From assembly GCA_902795625.1 (NCBI GenBank), contig CADBLW010000094.1, forward strand, positions 1 through 14,757: a stretch of 14,757 nt of DNA, in the 5' to 3' direction. Made by a program: the position numbers and the translations under genes. The notes under the pieces were generated by a model. It was not told where the DNA came from, made no database searches, and saw nothing but the letters and a program-made list of their open reading frames with translations. Shown here piece by piece: positions 1 to 7,605 of the stretch. Positions within the stretch are counted from its first letter, which is position 1, and each line of letters opens with the position of its first letter. The DNA comes from an uncultured Lachnospiraceae bacterium. GTDB taxonomy: Bacteria; Bacillota; Clostridia; Lachnospirales; Lachnospiraceae.

Positions 1-5
1 ATAGC

Positions 6-57
6 ACATTTTCCGGATCATAACACGGAAAATGTCAGCATTTTATCAGCATTTTCC
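6..57 (-). terminator. Overlapping hairpins after the leftmost gene, possible terminator
   Basis: Just after the stop codon of the 492-aa gene, the transcript could form two mutually exclusive stems. Stem A pairs GGAAAATG at 50-57, which overlaps the last codons and the stop, with CATTTTCC at 27-34 (8 bp, 15-base loop). Stem B pairs ACATTTTCCG at 26-35 with CGGAAAATGT at 6-15 (10 bp, 10-base loop). No T-run follows stem B before the window ends, so an intrinsic terminator is plausible but unproven. Convergent transcription from outside the window is possible. Confidence 0.4.
7..34. repeat. Inverted pair of the abundant word CGGAAAATG
   Basis: Two exact copies in opposite orientation occupy 7-15 (minus sense) and 26-34 (plus sense). 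Further exact copies lie at 937-945, 5061-5069, 5616-5624, 6822-6830, 10569-10577, 11800-11808 and 14284-14292. Copies of the shorter core GGAAAATG lie at 50-57, 171-178, 3678-3685 and 9145-9152. Apart from the left-end cluster all copies lie inside genes, in more than one reading phase. Confidence 0.7.
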
Positions 58-1524
58 TTTGAAATCCGTCTGCTTTCTCGCGTCCAGGATCGGCGCGTAC
101 CGAACACGGAACCGCGGCAGCGCCGTCAGCGTGCGGTAGTAATTGACATCGCCGTCCGGAAGGGACAGATCATTTTCCCCGGAAGCCGGCGGAGCAACGA
201 TCGTGACAACGACCTCGGACTCCTCTTTCGCACAGCCGCATTCCTCAGAACCGAACCACGCGCTGCTCATGTCGATGCAGCGGACGCCGGGCTTTTTGTA
301 GAACCAGGTGCCGTTCACCTCGAGCATGAGATTTTCCTCCGCAAGCTCACCGTCGAAGTACGCCTCGAAGAACAGCGGTCTGCCTTCCACAGCCACGGGA
401 ACGCTCAGCCCCTCGAAGTCCTCCGCACCGCCGAACCTTAGCGTCACAGGGCATTTGGCCGCGGCGGTGCGCTTTCTCGACGGCTGGAAGAACGGATCCT
501 GAATGATGTCGCGGTACACGGCGAGAACCGGCTGCTCGATGCCGTTGTCCGCGTTGTTCGGATCCTCGATCTCCAGTCCCAGCCTTCCGCGGTCGCGGAA
601 CTGATACATTGTAAAGCCTGAGAGCCAGTGCTCACGGTCCTCCTTCAGACGGTCGCAGAAACGCTTCATCTTCTCCGCCTGGTAGTACGGTCCGGTCACG
701 TCACCGTCCGCGTTCAGCTCGGACATGACCATGGGCTTCTTCACGCCGTCGTTCATCGCGATATACCGGCGGAAGCTCTTCTTGGCAAGCTTGTAAATAT
801 CATCCGTATCGTAGTCCGCGGCAGATCTCGCGTCCTCGCAAACATCGTTCGGCCACCCCCAGTGGAGTGCCAGGTAACGGTCGACCGACACGATATCGGC
901 GGCCTTCGCTGCATCCGTGAAGATGTCCTCCATCACCATTTTCCGCTCTGAAAGGTCCTTGCAGCCGTCGAGGCACAGCACGACCTTGCAGTTCGGCGCC
1001 TCCCTGTGGAACACGCCGCAGGCGCGCACGAAAAATGCCGCAACCTCCTCGTAGGTTGCTCTCTTGTTGAAGGAGAACCAGCTGCCCGTCGCCTCGTGGT
1101 TGATGCGCACCGTGACGCGGCCGAAGGGACGCAGGTCCCGGGCCACCGAAGCGATGTGCTCGTCCGAGAGGAACGGATCCATCGTGAGCGTCAGGCACAC
1201 ATCCTGCCCGTGACGGCGGATGTCTCGCATCTGCTCGAACACAGGCCCCGTCGTGTTGCCGCCTAAGCCCCCCGTATACGGAAAATAATCGTCGTACGGA
1301 TAGTCCCACGCGAACGCCGCGTCATGGGCGTGAGCCACGCTTGCACGCTGCGGCCAGCCCTTGTCATTCGGGTAGTAACAGTACATCAGATTGATGGCAC
1401 GGTGCGGGCGGCGAAGCTTCGTCAGGATATAATCCTGATTGACGTACTCGCCTCTCTCGCTGCCGTCACACAGGTCCACGGCACAGGTTGCCGGACCGAA
1501 GAGAACCTTGAACGGTTTTCTCAT
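46..1524 (-). CDS. Putative glycoside hydrolase, TIM-barrel (clan GH-A-like), 492 aa
   Basis: I cannot assign this protein to a named family. Residues about 1-345 read like an alpha/beta barrel with two candidate catalytic glutamates. E144 lies in RINHEATGSWFSF, which resembles the acid/base strand of GH26 and other clan GH-A enzymes (R..HE..G.WF). E269 lies in PMVMSELNADG and would be the nucleophile. Aromatic residues typical of a sugar-binding cleft follow (Y280, Y281, W300, Y307). Residues about 355-480 look like a separate beta-rich C-terminal domain. There is no signal peptide or membrane segment, so it is probably cytoplasmic and would act on imported oligosaccharides or glycosides. 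Translation starts at an ATG preceded by AGGAAAGAGGTG. It is the last gene of the run, 65 bases after the second ABC gene. The substrate is unknown. The hydrolase assignment rests on the two motifs only. Confidence 0.6.
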   Translation of the reverse strand: MRKPFKVLFGPATCAVDLCDGSERGEYVNQDYILTKLRRPHRAINLMYCYYPNDKGWPQRASVAHAHDAAFAWDYPYDDYFPYTGGLGGNTTGPVFEQMRDIRRHGQDVCLTLTMDPFLSDEHIASVARDLRPFGRVTVRINHEATGSWFSFNKRATYEEVAAFFVRACGVFHREAPNCKVVLCLDGCKDLSERKMVMEDIFTDAAKAADIVSVDRYLALHWGWPNDVCEDARSAADYDTDDIYKLAKKSFRRYIAMNDGVKKPMVMSELNADGDVTGPYYQAEKMKRFCDRLKEDREHWLSGFTMYQFRDRGRLGLEIEDPNNADNGIEQPVLAVYRDIIQDPFFQPSRKRTAAAKCPVTLRFGGAEDFEGLSVPVAVEGRPLFFEAYFDGELAEENLMLEVNGTWFYKKPGVRCIDMSSAWFGSEECGCAKEESEVVVTIVAPPASGENDLSLPDGDVNYYRTLTALPRFRVRYAPILDARKQTDFKGKC

Positions 1525-1528
1525 GGTA

Positions 1529-1540
1529 CACCTCTTTCCT
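1529..1540 (-). promoter_or_regulatory. Ribosome binding site of the 492-aa gene
   Basis: On the minus strand AGGAAAGAGGTG ends 4 bases before the ATG at 1524. The AGGAAAG part has the more usual spacing of about 9 bases. This supports the chosen start. Confidence 0.6.
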
Positions 1541-1565
1541 CTTATTCCGGGACAGTTCCCCGGTG

Positions 1566-1589
1566 ATTACGTGTAATTATGTAATAATT
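1566..1589. repeat. AT-rich nested dyads between ABC gene and hydrolase gene
   Basis: The gap holds ATTAC-GT-GTAAT (1566-1577), overlapped by AATTAT-GTA-ATAATT (1575-1589). It is the most AT-rich spot of the window. It may be an operator or promoter element for the hydrolase gene: on the minus strand CATAAT resembles a -10 box, but no good -35 box lies 16-18 bases upstream. The function is not established. Confidence 0.3.
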
Positions 1590-4500
1590 CTATCGTCCCC
1601 GGATCGCGTCGATCGGTCTCTTCCGCGCGAACGCGAACACCGGAAGGAAGGTCGCGAGCAGCGCGGTACCGAGGGATACCCCCGCAATCAGCAGGATCTG
1701 CTTCAGCCCGAACTGCAGCAGGCTGACGTGGAAGGTCCGGATCAGGAACCAGTTCGCGGCACCGGTAAGAACCGCTGTCAGGATCGATGCGCATACCGTG
1801 CAGATCAGTGCGATGGCGCAGCTCTCCGACCCGAAGATCCGGTATACATCCGCGCCCCTGGAACCGATGGCGCGCAGGATACCTACCTCATGCTTCTTGT
1901 ACAGAATACTGTTCGCGATAAAGCTGGTCATCAGCAGTGCCGCGAACACTGCGAAGAAAATGCCGATGCCGATCAGGACCTTGCCTGTCAGATTCATTGC
2001 AATATCCGCGTAGTCGATCTCCACGTTGTATTTTGTCTTCATCTGGAACCGGATCCCGTCGATACCCTCGTGGGTGTATTTTACGAAATCGTACAGCTCC
2101 TTTCGATCCGTGGGAAGAATGACCATCGCGCCGCCGTAGGGCTGGTTAACTTTTCCGATGTATTTCTCTAAAGCCGCCGGCTCCCCGACGAAAGCACAGC
2201 CATAACCGGTCTTCTCGCCACCGTTTTCGGAGCGGAGCATACCAAGCACATTCAACGTGCAGGACTTGCTTTTTGGCTCGGAATACCATTGATCCGAATA
2301 GTTAAGAACCGAGATGTTGAACGGGGCTTCCACGCACACCCGCTCCAGAAGAGCCGCAAGCTCATCATCGCTGAGGCAGCTCAGATACAGCGTGTTCTCC
2401 TGCTTCTCCCGGTTCGTCACACCGGTGCCGGTCCGATACTTGGTTCCGTCCCCGGGACCGTAATACTTCGGATCCGGCGTGTCCTTACCGTTATCGTTTC
2501 CGTCAATGTTTCCGCCGTCGGAAGCACCGTCCGGTTTCGTCTGATTGGGATCTGCCTCACCGTTGCCGTCATCGGGAAGCATGCCGTTCGGCTCGTCTTC
2601 CGGATCAACCTCATACTCGTCCCAGTCAAAGGCCTCGTGCTGCTCCTCGTAGGTTGTCCGGATCTCCTCATCAATTCCGAGATATTTCCGGTTGTTGGAG
2701 GTAAGCGACTGGCACAGGAACACTGTTGCAATGTCCCGGCTGATGTAGCACGGGATCACGGTTTGCCCGCTCGCGTTCCCGGTCTTCGAAAAATCAATGT
2801 GATCGATCCGGTCGATGTTTGCAATGTCCGCGACCAGCGCAAACGACGGGACTCTGGTTTCCCCGTCTCCCAACATCATGGTGACTGACGTCCTCGTTGC
2901 CGTAAAGTAAGACAGCAACTGGCGTTCGACAAATCCTTTGCCCACCAGGTTGCAGGATGCCGGATTGCTTATGACATCATAGTTGAAATCGCTGTACACG
3001 ATCGAGGCTTTGATCATGTTCACGATGGATGCAAACATTCCCTTTCCGCTGAGTCCGTTGCCGAGCAGCTCCGTGACACGGTTTACATAGGACATATAGT
3101 TGAGCCCCGTATCGATAATTCCGGTGATCGTCAGTTCCGTGCCGTCGGAGGCAGTCACCTTCCTTCCGATCATATCCGTCATCTTCGGTATTCTGCTGCC
3201 CGTAAGAAGCGCGTTGTTTCGTATCGTTTCGTACGTGACCATACTGATCGCGACCTCATTTTTCGAGCCGTCGGGAAGCTCTCCGACCTTGAGTTTGCAA
3301 TTGTAAAGCTTCAGAGTTTCCTCATCGATCTCAAGCCACTTGCTGAGGGTGTCGAAACTGAGCCCGGTGATGATCTCCGTCAAGCCTTCCCTCATCCTCT
3401 CACCGGAGGAACCGGTATTGTAATACACCGAAGTGTTTCCGAGCCGGTACACCGGGTTCACCGAAACGCCGGCCATGTTCCGAAGCGGTTCCATCTCCGT
3501 ATCATCCGTCGGCAGGAGAACACTTCCGCCGTACCATCTCACTCTCCCGGCCCAGTCCTTTTCGCCGGTATAGGTTTCCTTCGAGACAAAGACACTTTTC
3601 ACGCCTTCCTTTGCGAACGCGTCGCTCACGGTTTTGGCATAATCGTAATCCGCCACAGTCGATGCGATCCCGAACAGGGAAAATGCGATCATCGACATAA
3701 GAACGGTGAACACAAGCTTGACCTTCTTGCTCTTAAGGCCTGTCAGGCCGATCCGGATCGCTCTGCGCATCGGCAGTTTGGAACGGATGCGTTCAAACAG
3801 TCCGCCGCCCTCCCCCTTCGGCTGTTCCGTCGTCGGCTCGAAGGAGAACCCGCGGGAGAGATTATAGTCGACGCGGATGCGAAGCTGTTCCTGCGGGTGT
3901 TCGGCAATATACCGGTTGATCTCCTCACGGTCCTCAGCCGTCAGCTCATAGCCGCCGGGGATTCTGCAGACACCGCCGTCGAGGCGGGGACGCTCACTCT
4001 CCGTCTTGGAACTCACGGACATCTTTGTGACATCCGATATGATCCTTCCGTCCGCGAGCTCGATGATTCTGTCCGCATACTGTTCCGAGTATTCCCGGTC
4101 GTGAGATACGATGATCACAAGCTTGGTCTCGGAAAGCTTCCTAAGCGTCTCGAAGATCTGTCGGCCGGTGGCGCTGTCCAGTGCGCCGGTGGGCTCGTCG
4201 GCCAGTATGATCTTCGGATTCTTCACAAGCGCACGGGCGATGGCCACACGCTGCAGCTGGCCGCCGGACAGCTCATTGGGACGTCTTGCCCCGTACCCGA
4301 CGAGATCCACCTCCTTAAGGATACGGTCGATCTCCTCCTGCTCTGCCGTCCTGCCCTGAAGCTCCAATGCAAGTGCGATATTGACTGCGACATTGAACTC
4401 CGGGAGCACGTTGTACTCCTGAAACACAAAACCGAGGCAGGCATTCCGATAGGAATCGAAGTCTGCCTGGGAAAACTTCTTCGTCGACTCGCCGTCCAAG

Positions 4501-4691
4501 AGGATCTCTCCGGAGTCGTACCGGTCAAGACCTCCCAGAAGGTTCAGAAGCGTTGATTTTCCGCTTCCCGAACGCCCGAGCAAAAACACCATTCCCGTTT
4601 CGGGGAACCGTATATTGATATCCTTCAGTGCCTGAACAGCAACGCCCTTTTTCGGGCGGTACTGCTTGCACAGTCCTTTTACTTCTAACAT
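1590..4691 (-). CDS. ABC exporter, fused ATPase and FtsX-type permease (MacB-like), 1033 aa
   Basis: The ATPase domain (residues 1-220) has Walker A GRSGSGKST (39-47), Q-loop Q91, signature LSGGQ (141-145), Walker B ILADEP with E166 and H-loop H198. A linker contains YELTAEDREEINR (248-260). TM1 (about 326-346) is followed by a large extracellular domain (about 347-899) and three C-terminal membrane spans (about 900-925, 959-984, 999-1022), ending in RKRPIDAIRGR. This is the MacB/FtsX layout, which uses ATP to drive export or mechanotransmission across the membrane and normally works as a dimer. Cargo is unknown. Residues 675-750 form an acidic Asp/Gly/Asn-rich insert. I start at MLEVKG because AGGGGGAG lies 4 bases upstream and the paralogue begins MLEVRN. 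An in-frame ATG at 4715 would overlap the upstream gene and lacks this site. It lies 13 bases after the first exporter gene, so the two are cotranscribed. Confidence 0.93.
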   Translation of the reverse strand: MLEVKGLCKQYRPKKGVAVQALKDINIRFPETGMVFLLGRSGSGKSTLLNLLGGLDRYDSGEILLDGESTKKFSQADFDSYRNACLGFVFQEYNVLPEFNVAVNIALALELQGRTAEQEEIDRILKEVDLVGYGARRPNELSGGQLQRVAIARALVKNPKIILADEPTGALDSATGRQIFETLRKLSETKLVIIVSHDREYSEQYADRIIELADGRIISDVTKMSVSSKTESERPRLDGGVCRIPGGYELTAEDREEINRYIAEHPQEQLRIRVDYNLSRGFSFEPTTEQPKGEGGGLFERIRSKLPMRRAIRIGLTGLKSKKVKLVFTVLMSMIAFSLFGIASTVADYDYAKTVSDAFAKEGVKSVFVSKETYTGEKDWAGRVRWYGGSVLLPTDDTEMEPLRNMAGVSVNPVYRLGNTSVYYNTGSSGERMREGLTEIITGLSFDTLSKWLEIDEETLKLYNCKLKVGELPDGSKNEVAISMVTYETIRNNALLTGSRIPKMTDMIGRKVTASDGTELTITGIIDTGLNYMSYVNRVTELLGNGLSGKGMFASIVNMIKASIVYSDFNYDVISNPASCNLVGKGFVERQLLSYFTATRTSVTMMLGDGETRVPSFALVADIANIDRIDHIDFSKTGNASGQTVIPCYISRDIATVFLCQSLTSNNRKYLGIDEEIRTTYEEQHEAFDWDEYEVDPEDEPNGMLPDDGNGEADPNQTKPDGASDGGNIDGNDNGKDTPDPKYYGPGDGTKYRTGTGVTNREKQENTLYLSCLSDDELAALLERVCVEAPFNISVLNYSDQWYSEPKSKSCTLNVLGMLRSENGGEKTGYGCAFVGEPAALEKYIGKVNQPYGGAMVILPTDRKELYDFVKYTHEGIDGIRFQMKTKYNVEIDYADIAMNLTGKVLIGIGIFFAVFAALLMTSFIANSILYKKHEVGILRAIGSRGADVYRIFGSESCAIALICTVCASILTAVLTGAANWFLIRTFHVSLLQFGLKQILLIAGVSLGTALLATFLPVFAFARKRPIDAIRGR
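2442..2669 (-). other. Region encoding an acidic Asp/Gly/Asn-rich insert (residues 675-750)
   Basis: The first part is dense in Glu/Asp (EEQHEAF, DWDEYEVDPEDEP). The second is low-complexity with Gly, Asp, Asn and Pro (DDGNGEADP, DGGNIDGNDNGKD). It lies in the predicted extracellular domain and has no counterpart in the adjacent paralogue. It could be a flexible tether or a cation-binding segment. The calcium idea is inference from the Asp/Asn/Gly spacing only. Confidence 0.7.
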
Positions 4692-4695
4692 TTCT

Positions 4696-4712
4696 CTCCC
4701 CCTGTTATCTGT
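4696..4712 (-). repeat. 17-base leader repeat, second copy, with ribosome binding site
   Basis: The minus-strand sequence ACAGATAACAGGGGGAG is identical to that at 7560-7576, in front of the first ABC gene. Here it supplies both the TAA stop of the 948-aa gene (4705-4707) and the AGGGGGAG site for the next gene. Confidence 0.85.
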
Positions 4713-7551
4713 CACGGATCACATCGATCGGTTTTCTTCTGGCGATACCCCAGATCGGCACAAACGTAGCGATGATCGCAATGCCGATCGAGAGTCCGAA
4801 GATCAAAAGCACCTGCCTTAAGCCGAAATGCAGCAATACCAGATTGTACAGATAATCGCCCTGCAGACTTTTATTGATCCATGAAGCCAGCGCATACAGC
4901 AAGCCCGTAGCCACAAGCCCGTTAAATACCGCGATCACACCGGTCTCCGAGAGGAAAATCCGGTACACGTCAAGGCTTCTAGCGCCCAGGGCGCGCAGCA
5001 CACCGATCTCCTGCTTCTTGTATATGACACTGTTTGCGATAAACACGGAGAAAAGCACAGCGGAAAATGCCGCGAACACGATGCCGATCCACTTGAAGAT
5101 CGGCGTCAGGTACCTCGACATCTCATCCACCTCTTCGACAACATAGGTCGTCGTCTCGTTTACCATGAGCACGACAGGACTGTCCTCATCTTCGTTTCCG
5201 TAGACGACCAGATCCTTAAGTTTCTGCTTTGACTCCGGCATTCTGCAGAACAGTTTTTCGATGGTTTCCTCGTTTGCCTCACAGAGTCGTTTTGCAACTT
5301 CATCGTCCAGCACGACAAAAGCGGTGTTATTGTCCATCAGATTACTGCTGTCGGTCTTATTGATATATATACCCGCAATATCATACGTTTCATCGCCGAT
5401 ATACACATGTATGCGGCTCTGGTTTTCCACCATGGCATCATAGATCGATCCGATGACATCTTTCGCATACTTCGGATCATAAACATTTTTCCCGTAAAGA
5501 TTCTGAAGTTTCGGCCAGAACAGATTAACCAGGGCTGCCGGTGTTGCAAGCAGTTCCCCCTCGCCGAGCGTCTGCATAGCTCCGTTAATCCAGAGGATCC
5601 GCGAGGGATCGACACCGGAAAATGCCGTCACCTTTTCCGCCGAGCCGACATTCCAATCATCATCCGAATCGTCCTCACCGCGGATCATTATCCATTCATC
5701 GATCCTTACGGCATGATCATCGTTGGCCAGAACTGTGTCCGTACTTCCGACGGCACAGAACAGATACGCCGGGAGTCCGTTCGCGCATTCCGATCTGCAG
5801 ATATCGATAGATATATCCCGAAGCAGCTGTTCGGCATCCGACAGATTATAGGTATCCTCCGGGATCATGCGCTCATACCGTTCCGTGTCGATAGAAAAAT
5901 CAAGAATGCCGCAGATCACAGGAGTCGTTTTTGTTTTCTTATCACTTGCGAACAGCTGCATCCCGACAAGATCACTCGCCGTCTTTCCTTCGAAGGTCGC
6001 GGTCTCGCCGTACATCAGGATGGTCCGGGCTGCCAGCGTCGAGATACATACCTCGTTTGTTCCCTCTGCAGGAAGCCTTCCTGCCACCAGCTTCGCGCCG
6101 AAGGATTCGATCCGCTTTTCGTCGATCTCGACGATTCCCATAGGATCCACAGGATAGACTGCGTTTTCGAACGAGGTGCTGTTGCGGTATCTCTTTGTGT
6201 CGCCGTTCGGATCCCGGAATGAGATAAAAGCCAGATCTCTCTGATCCCCTGCACGGTTGCTTACCGGAACGACGTTCTGACCGAGGATCTTCTCAACCTC
6301 AAGGATCTCATCCTCGGAAAAATCAGTGTTGTAATCATCCGAATCAAAGACGATCAGAGCGTTGATACTCTTCGATATCGTCAGATAGGACACGTTTGAA
6401 TCCCACACGGAATCCGTCATGCATTCGATGCGGTCGAAGGAATAAAACAAGTCCGCAAGTCCGAACAGGACAAATGCCACTACAGACAGGATGACGGTGA
6501 ATACGAGCGTCACCTTCTTGTGCTTTAGGGAGTTCAGACCGATGCCGAAGGAGCGTTTCCAAGGAAGCTTCGACTTGACCGGGGTAAACACCGTCTTCTC
6601 CGGAATGATCGCATCCTGGCAGGTATCGCGGAAGCGGTCCTTCTTCGGAATAAGATGCGTCCCGTCCAGAAGAAGAACATTGTTGTCCTTCTGAAGCTCG
6701 AGGAACCGGTTGATCTTCTCCCGGTCCTCCTCCGTCAGCTCATAGCGCTCACGAAGGGTAAGCCCGTCCTTGTCGGCCCGGATGCCGTCCTCGGGACGAA
6801 ACACGACGACACCGTCGGGGGCATTTTCCGAAGAGAACGACCCGTCCCCTTCCGTTTCCGCCGTTATTTCAGACGTCACGGTCAGCTCCACGTCGGAGAT
6901 CACGCATCCGTCCGCAAGCTCGATGATGCGGTCGGCGTACTGCTCCGAATAATCGCGGTCGTGGGAAACGACGATGACAAGCTTTCGCTTGGACAGCTTC
7001 TTCAGCGTCTCAAACACCTGCCGTCCGGTGGCGCTGTCCAATGCGCCGGTGGGCTCGTCGGCAAGGATGATGTCCGGGTCCTTGATCAGCGCACGGGCGA
7101 TGGCCACACGCTGCAGCTGACCGCCGGAGAGCTCGTTCGGCTTCCGCTTCGCGTAGTCCGCCAGGTCAACCTCCTCAAGGATCTCCGCGATCCTCTCGTT
7201 GGTCGCACGGATGCCCTGCAGCTCAAGCGCAAGCGCGATGTTGGCGCCGACGTTGAACTCGGGATGAATGTTGTAATCCTGGAACACGAAGCCTACATAC
7301 GTGTTCCGGTAGGAATCCATCATAGAGTTCGTAAACTCTCTGGTGGATGTGCCGTTGATCAGGATCTCTCCGGAATCGTAGCGGTCCAGTCCGCCGAGCA
7401 GATGGAGAAGCGTTGATTTTCCGCTTCCCGAGCGCCCGAGCAGAAAGACCATTCCGCGCTCCGGAAAGCGCAAGGAGATGTTCTTCGTCGCCTCGACGCT
7501 GACACCGTCCTTCGACCGGTAGGTCTTGCATAGATTTCTTACTTCCAGCAT
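4705..7551 (-). CDS. ABC exporter, fused ATPase and FtsX-type permease (MacB-like), 948 aa
   Basis: This is a paralogue of the next gene downstream, with the same layout. The ATPase domain has Walker A GRSGSGKST (39-47), Q91, LSGGQ (141-145), ILADEP with E166 and H198. A linker holds YELTEEDREKINR (270-282). TM1 (about 348-369) is followed by an extracellular domain (about 371-815) and three membrane spans (about 817-840, 872-891, 914-936). The first 220 residues align without gaps to the paralogue with 165 identities by hand count, while the extracellular domains look unrelated. Exported or sensed substrate is unknown; bacteriocin, peptide or lipoprotein handling are the usual roles of such proteins. 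No two-component regulator is adjacent. Start: ATG with AGGGGGAG 8 bases upstream. The stop lies 13 bases before the next gene. Confidence 0.93.
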   Translation of the reverse strand: MLEVRNLCKTYRSKDGVSVEATKNISLRFPERGMVFLLGRSGSGKSTLLHLLGGLDRYDSGEILINGTSTREFTNSMMDSYRNTYVGFVFQDYNIHPEFNVGANIALALELQGIRATNERIAEILEEVDLADYAKRKPNELSGGQLQRVAIARALIKDPDIILADEPTGALDSATGRQVFETLKKLSKRKLVIVVSHDRDYSEQYADRIIELADGCVISDVELTVTSEITAETEGDGSFSSENAPDGVVVFRPEDGIRADKDGLTLRERYELTEEDREKINRFLELQKDNNVLLLDGTHLIPKKDRFRDTCQDAIIPEKTVFTPVKSKLPWKRSFGIGLNSLKHKKVTLVFTVILSVVAFVLFGLADLFYSFDRIECMTDSVWDSNVSYLTISKSINALIVFDSDDYNTDFSEDEILEVEKILGQNVVPVSNRAGDQRDLAFISFRDPNGDTKRYRNSTSFENAVYPVDPMGIVEIDEKRIESFGAKLVAGRLPAEGTNEVCISTLAARTILMYGETATFEGKTASDLVGMQLFASDKKTKTTPVICGILDFSIDTERYERMIPEDTYNLSDAEQLLRDISIDICRSECANGLPAYLFCAVGSTDTVLANDDHAVRIDEWIMIRGEDDSDDDWNVGSAEKVTAFSGVDPSRILWINGAMQTLGEGELLATPAALVNLFWPKLQNLYGKNVYDPKYAKDVIGSIYDAMVENQSRIHVYIGDETYDIAGIYINKTDSSNLMDNNTAFVVLDDEVAKRLCEANEETIEKLFCRMPESKQKLKDLVVYGNEDEDSPVVLMVNETTTYVVEEVDEMSRYLTPIFKWIGIVFAAFSAVLFSVFIANSVIYKKQEIGVLRALGARSLDVYRIFLSETGVIAVFNGLVATGLLYALASWINKSLQGDYLYNLVLLHFGLRQVLLIFGLSIGIAIIATFVPIWGIARRKPIDVIRDR

Positions 7552-7605
7552 AGTGATAACTCCCCCTGTTATCTGTGAACTGTTATCAGTTCTCTGTTCT
7601 CTTCA
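7552..7605 (-). promoter_or_regulatory. Structured leader between mutS and the first ABC gene
   Basis: The 54-base gap is dense in short repeats. In transcript order it reads: tandem AGAGAAC (7589-7602), stem GAACTG-ATAA-CAGTTC (7577-7592), then stem GATAAC-AGGGGGA-GTTATC (7555-7573), whose 7-base loop is the Shine-Dalgarno core. A second GATAAC inside the first hairpin (7582-7587) could compete for GTTATC. This could tune translation of the ABC gene. There is no T-run, so it is not an evident terminator. Confidence 0.45.
7560..7576 (-). repeat. 17-base leader repeat, first copy, with ribosome binding site
   Basis: The minus-strand sequence ACAGATAACAGGGGGAG is identical to 4696-4712. AGGGGGAG lies 8 bases before the ATG at 7551. 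The match ends exactly at both edges of these 17 bases. Confidence 0.85.

Noticed and set aside
1544..1563. CCGGG-GAACTGT-CCCGG hairpin after the 1033-aa ABC gene as a terminator
   Set aside because: The stem is only 5 bp plus a wobble pair, no T-run follows, and the hydrolase ribosome binding site is immediately downstream.
4692..4715. An 8-codon N-terminal extension of the 1033-aa ABC protein
   Set aside because: The extension is read from the leader and ribosome binding site; the paralogue starts at the matching MLEV.
5407..6222. Plus-strand open frame of 271 codons opposite the 948-aa ABC gene
   Set aside because: It is antisense to a conserved gene, has no recognisable domain and no good ribosome binding site that I could see.
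6655..7416. Plus-strand open frame of 253 codons opposite the ATPase domain, with a similar one at 3897-4556
   Set aside because: The two look alike only because they are complements of the two paralogous ATPase domains.
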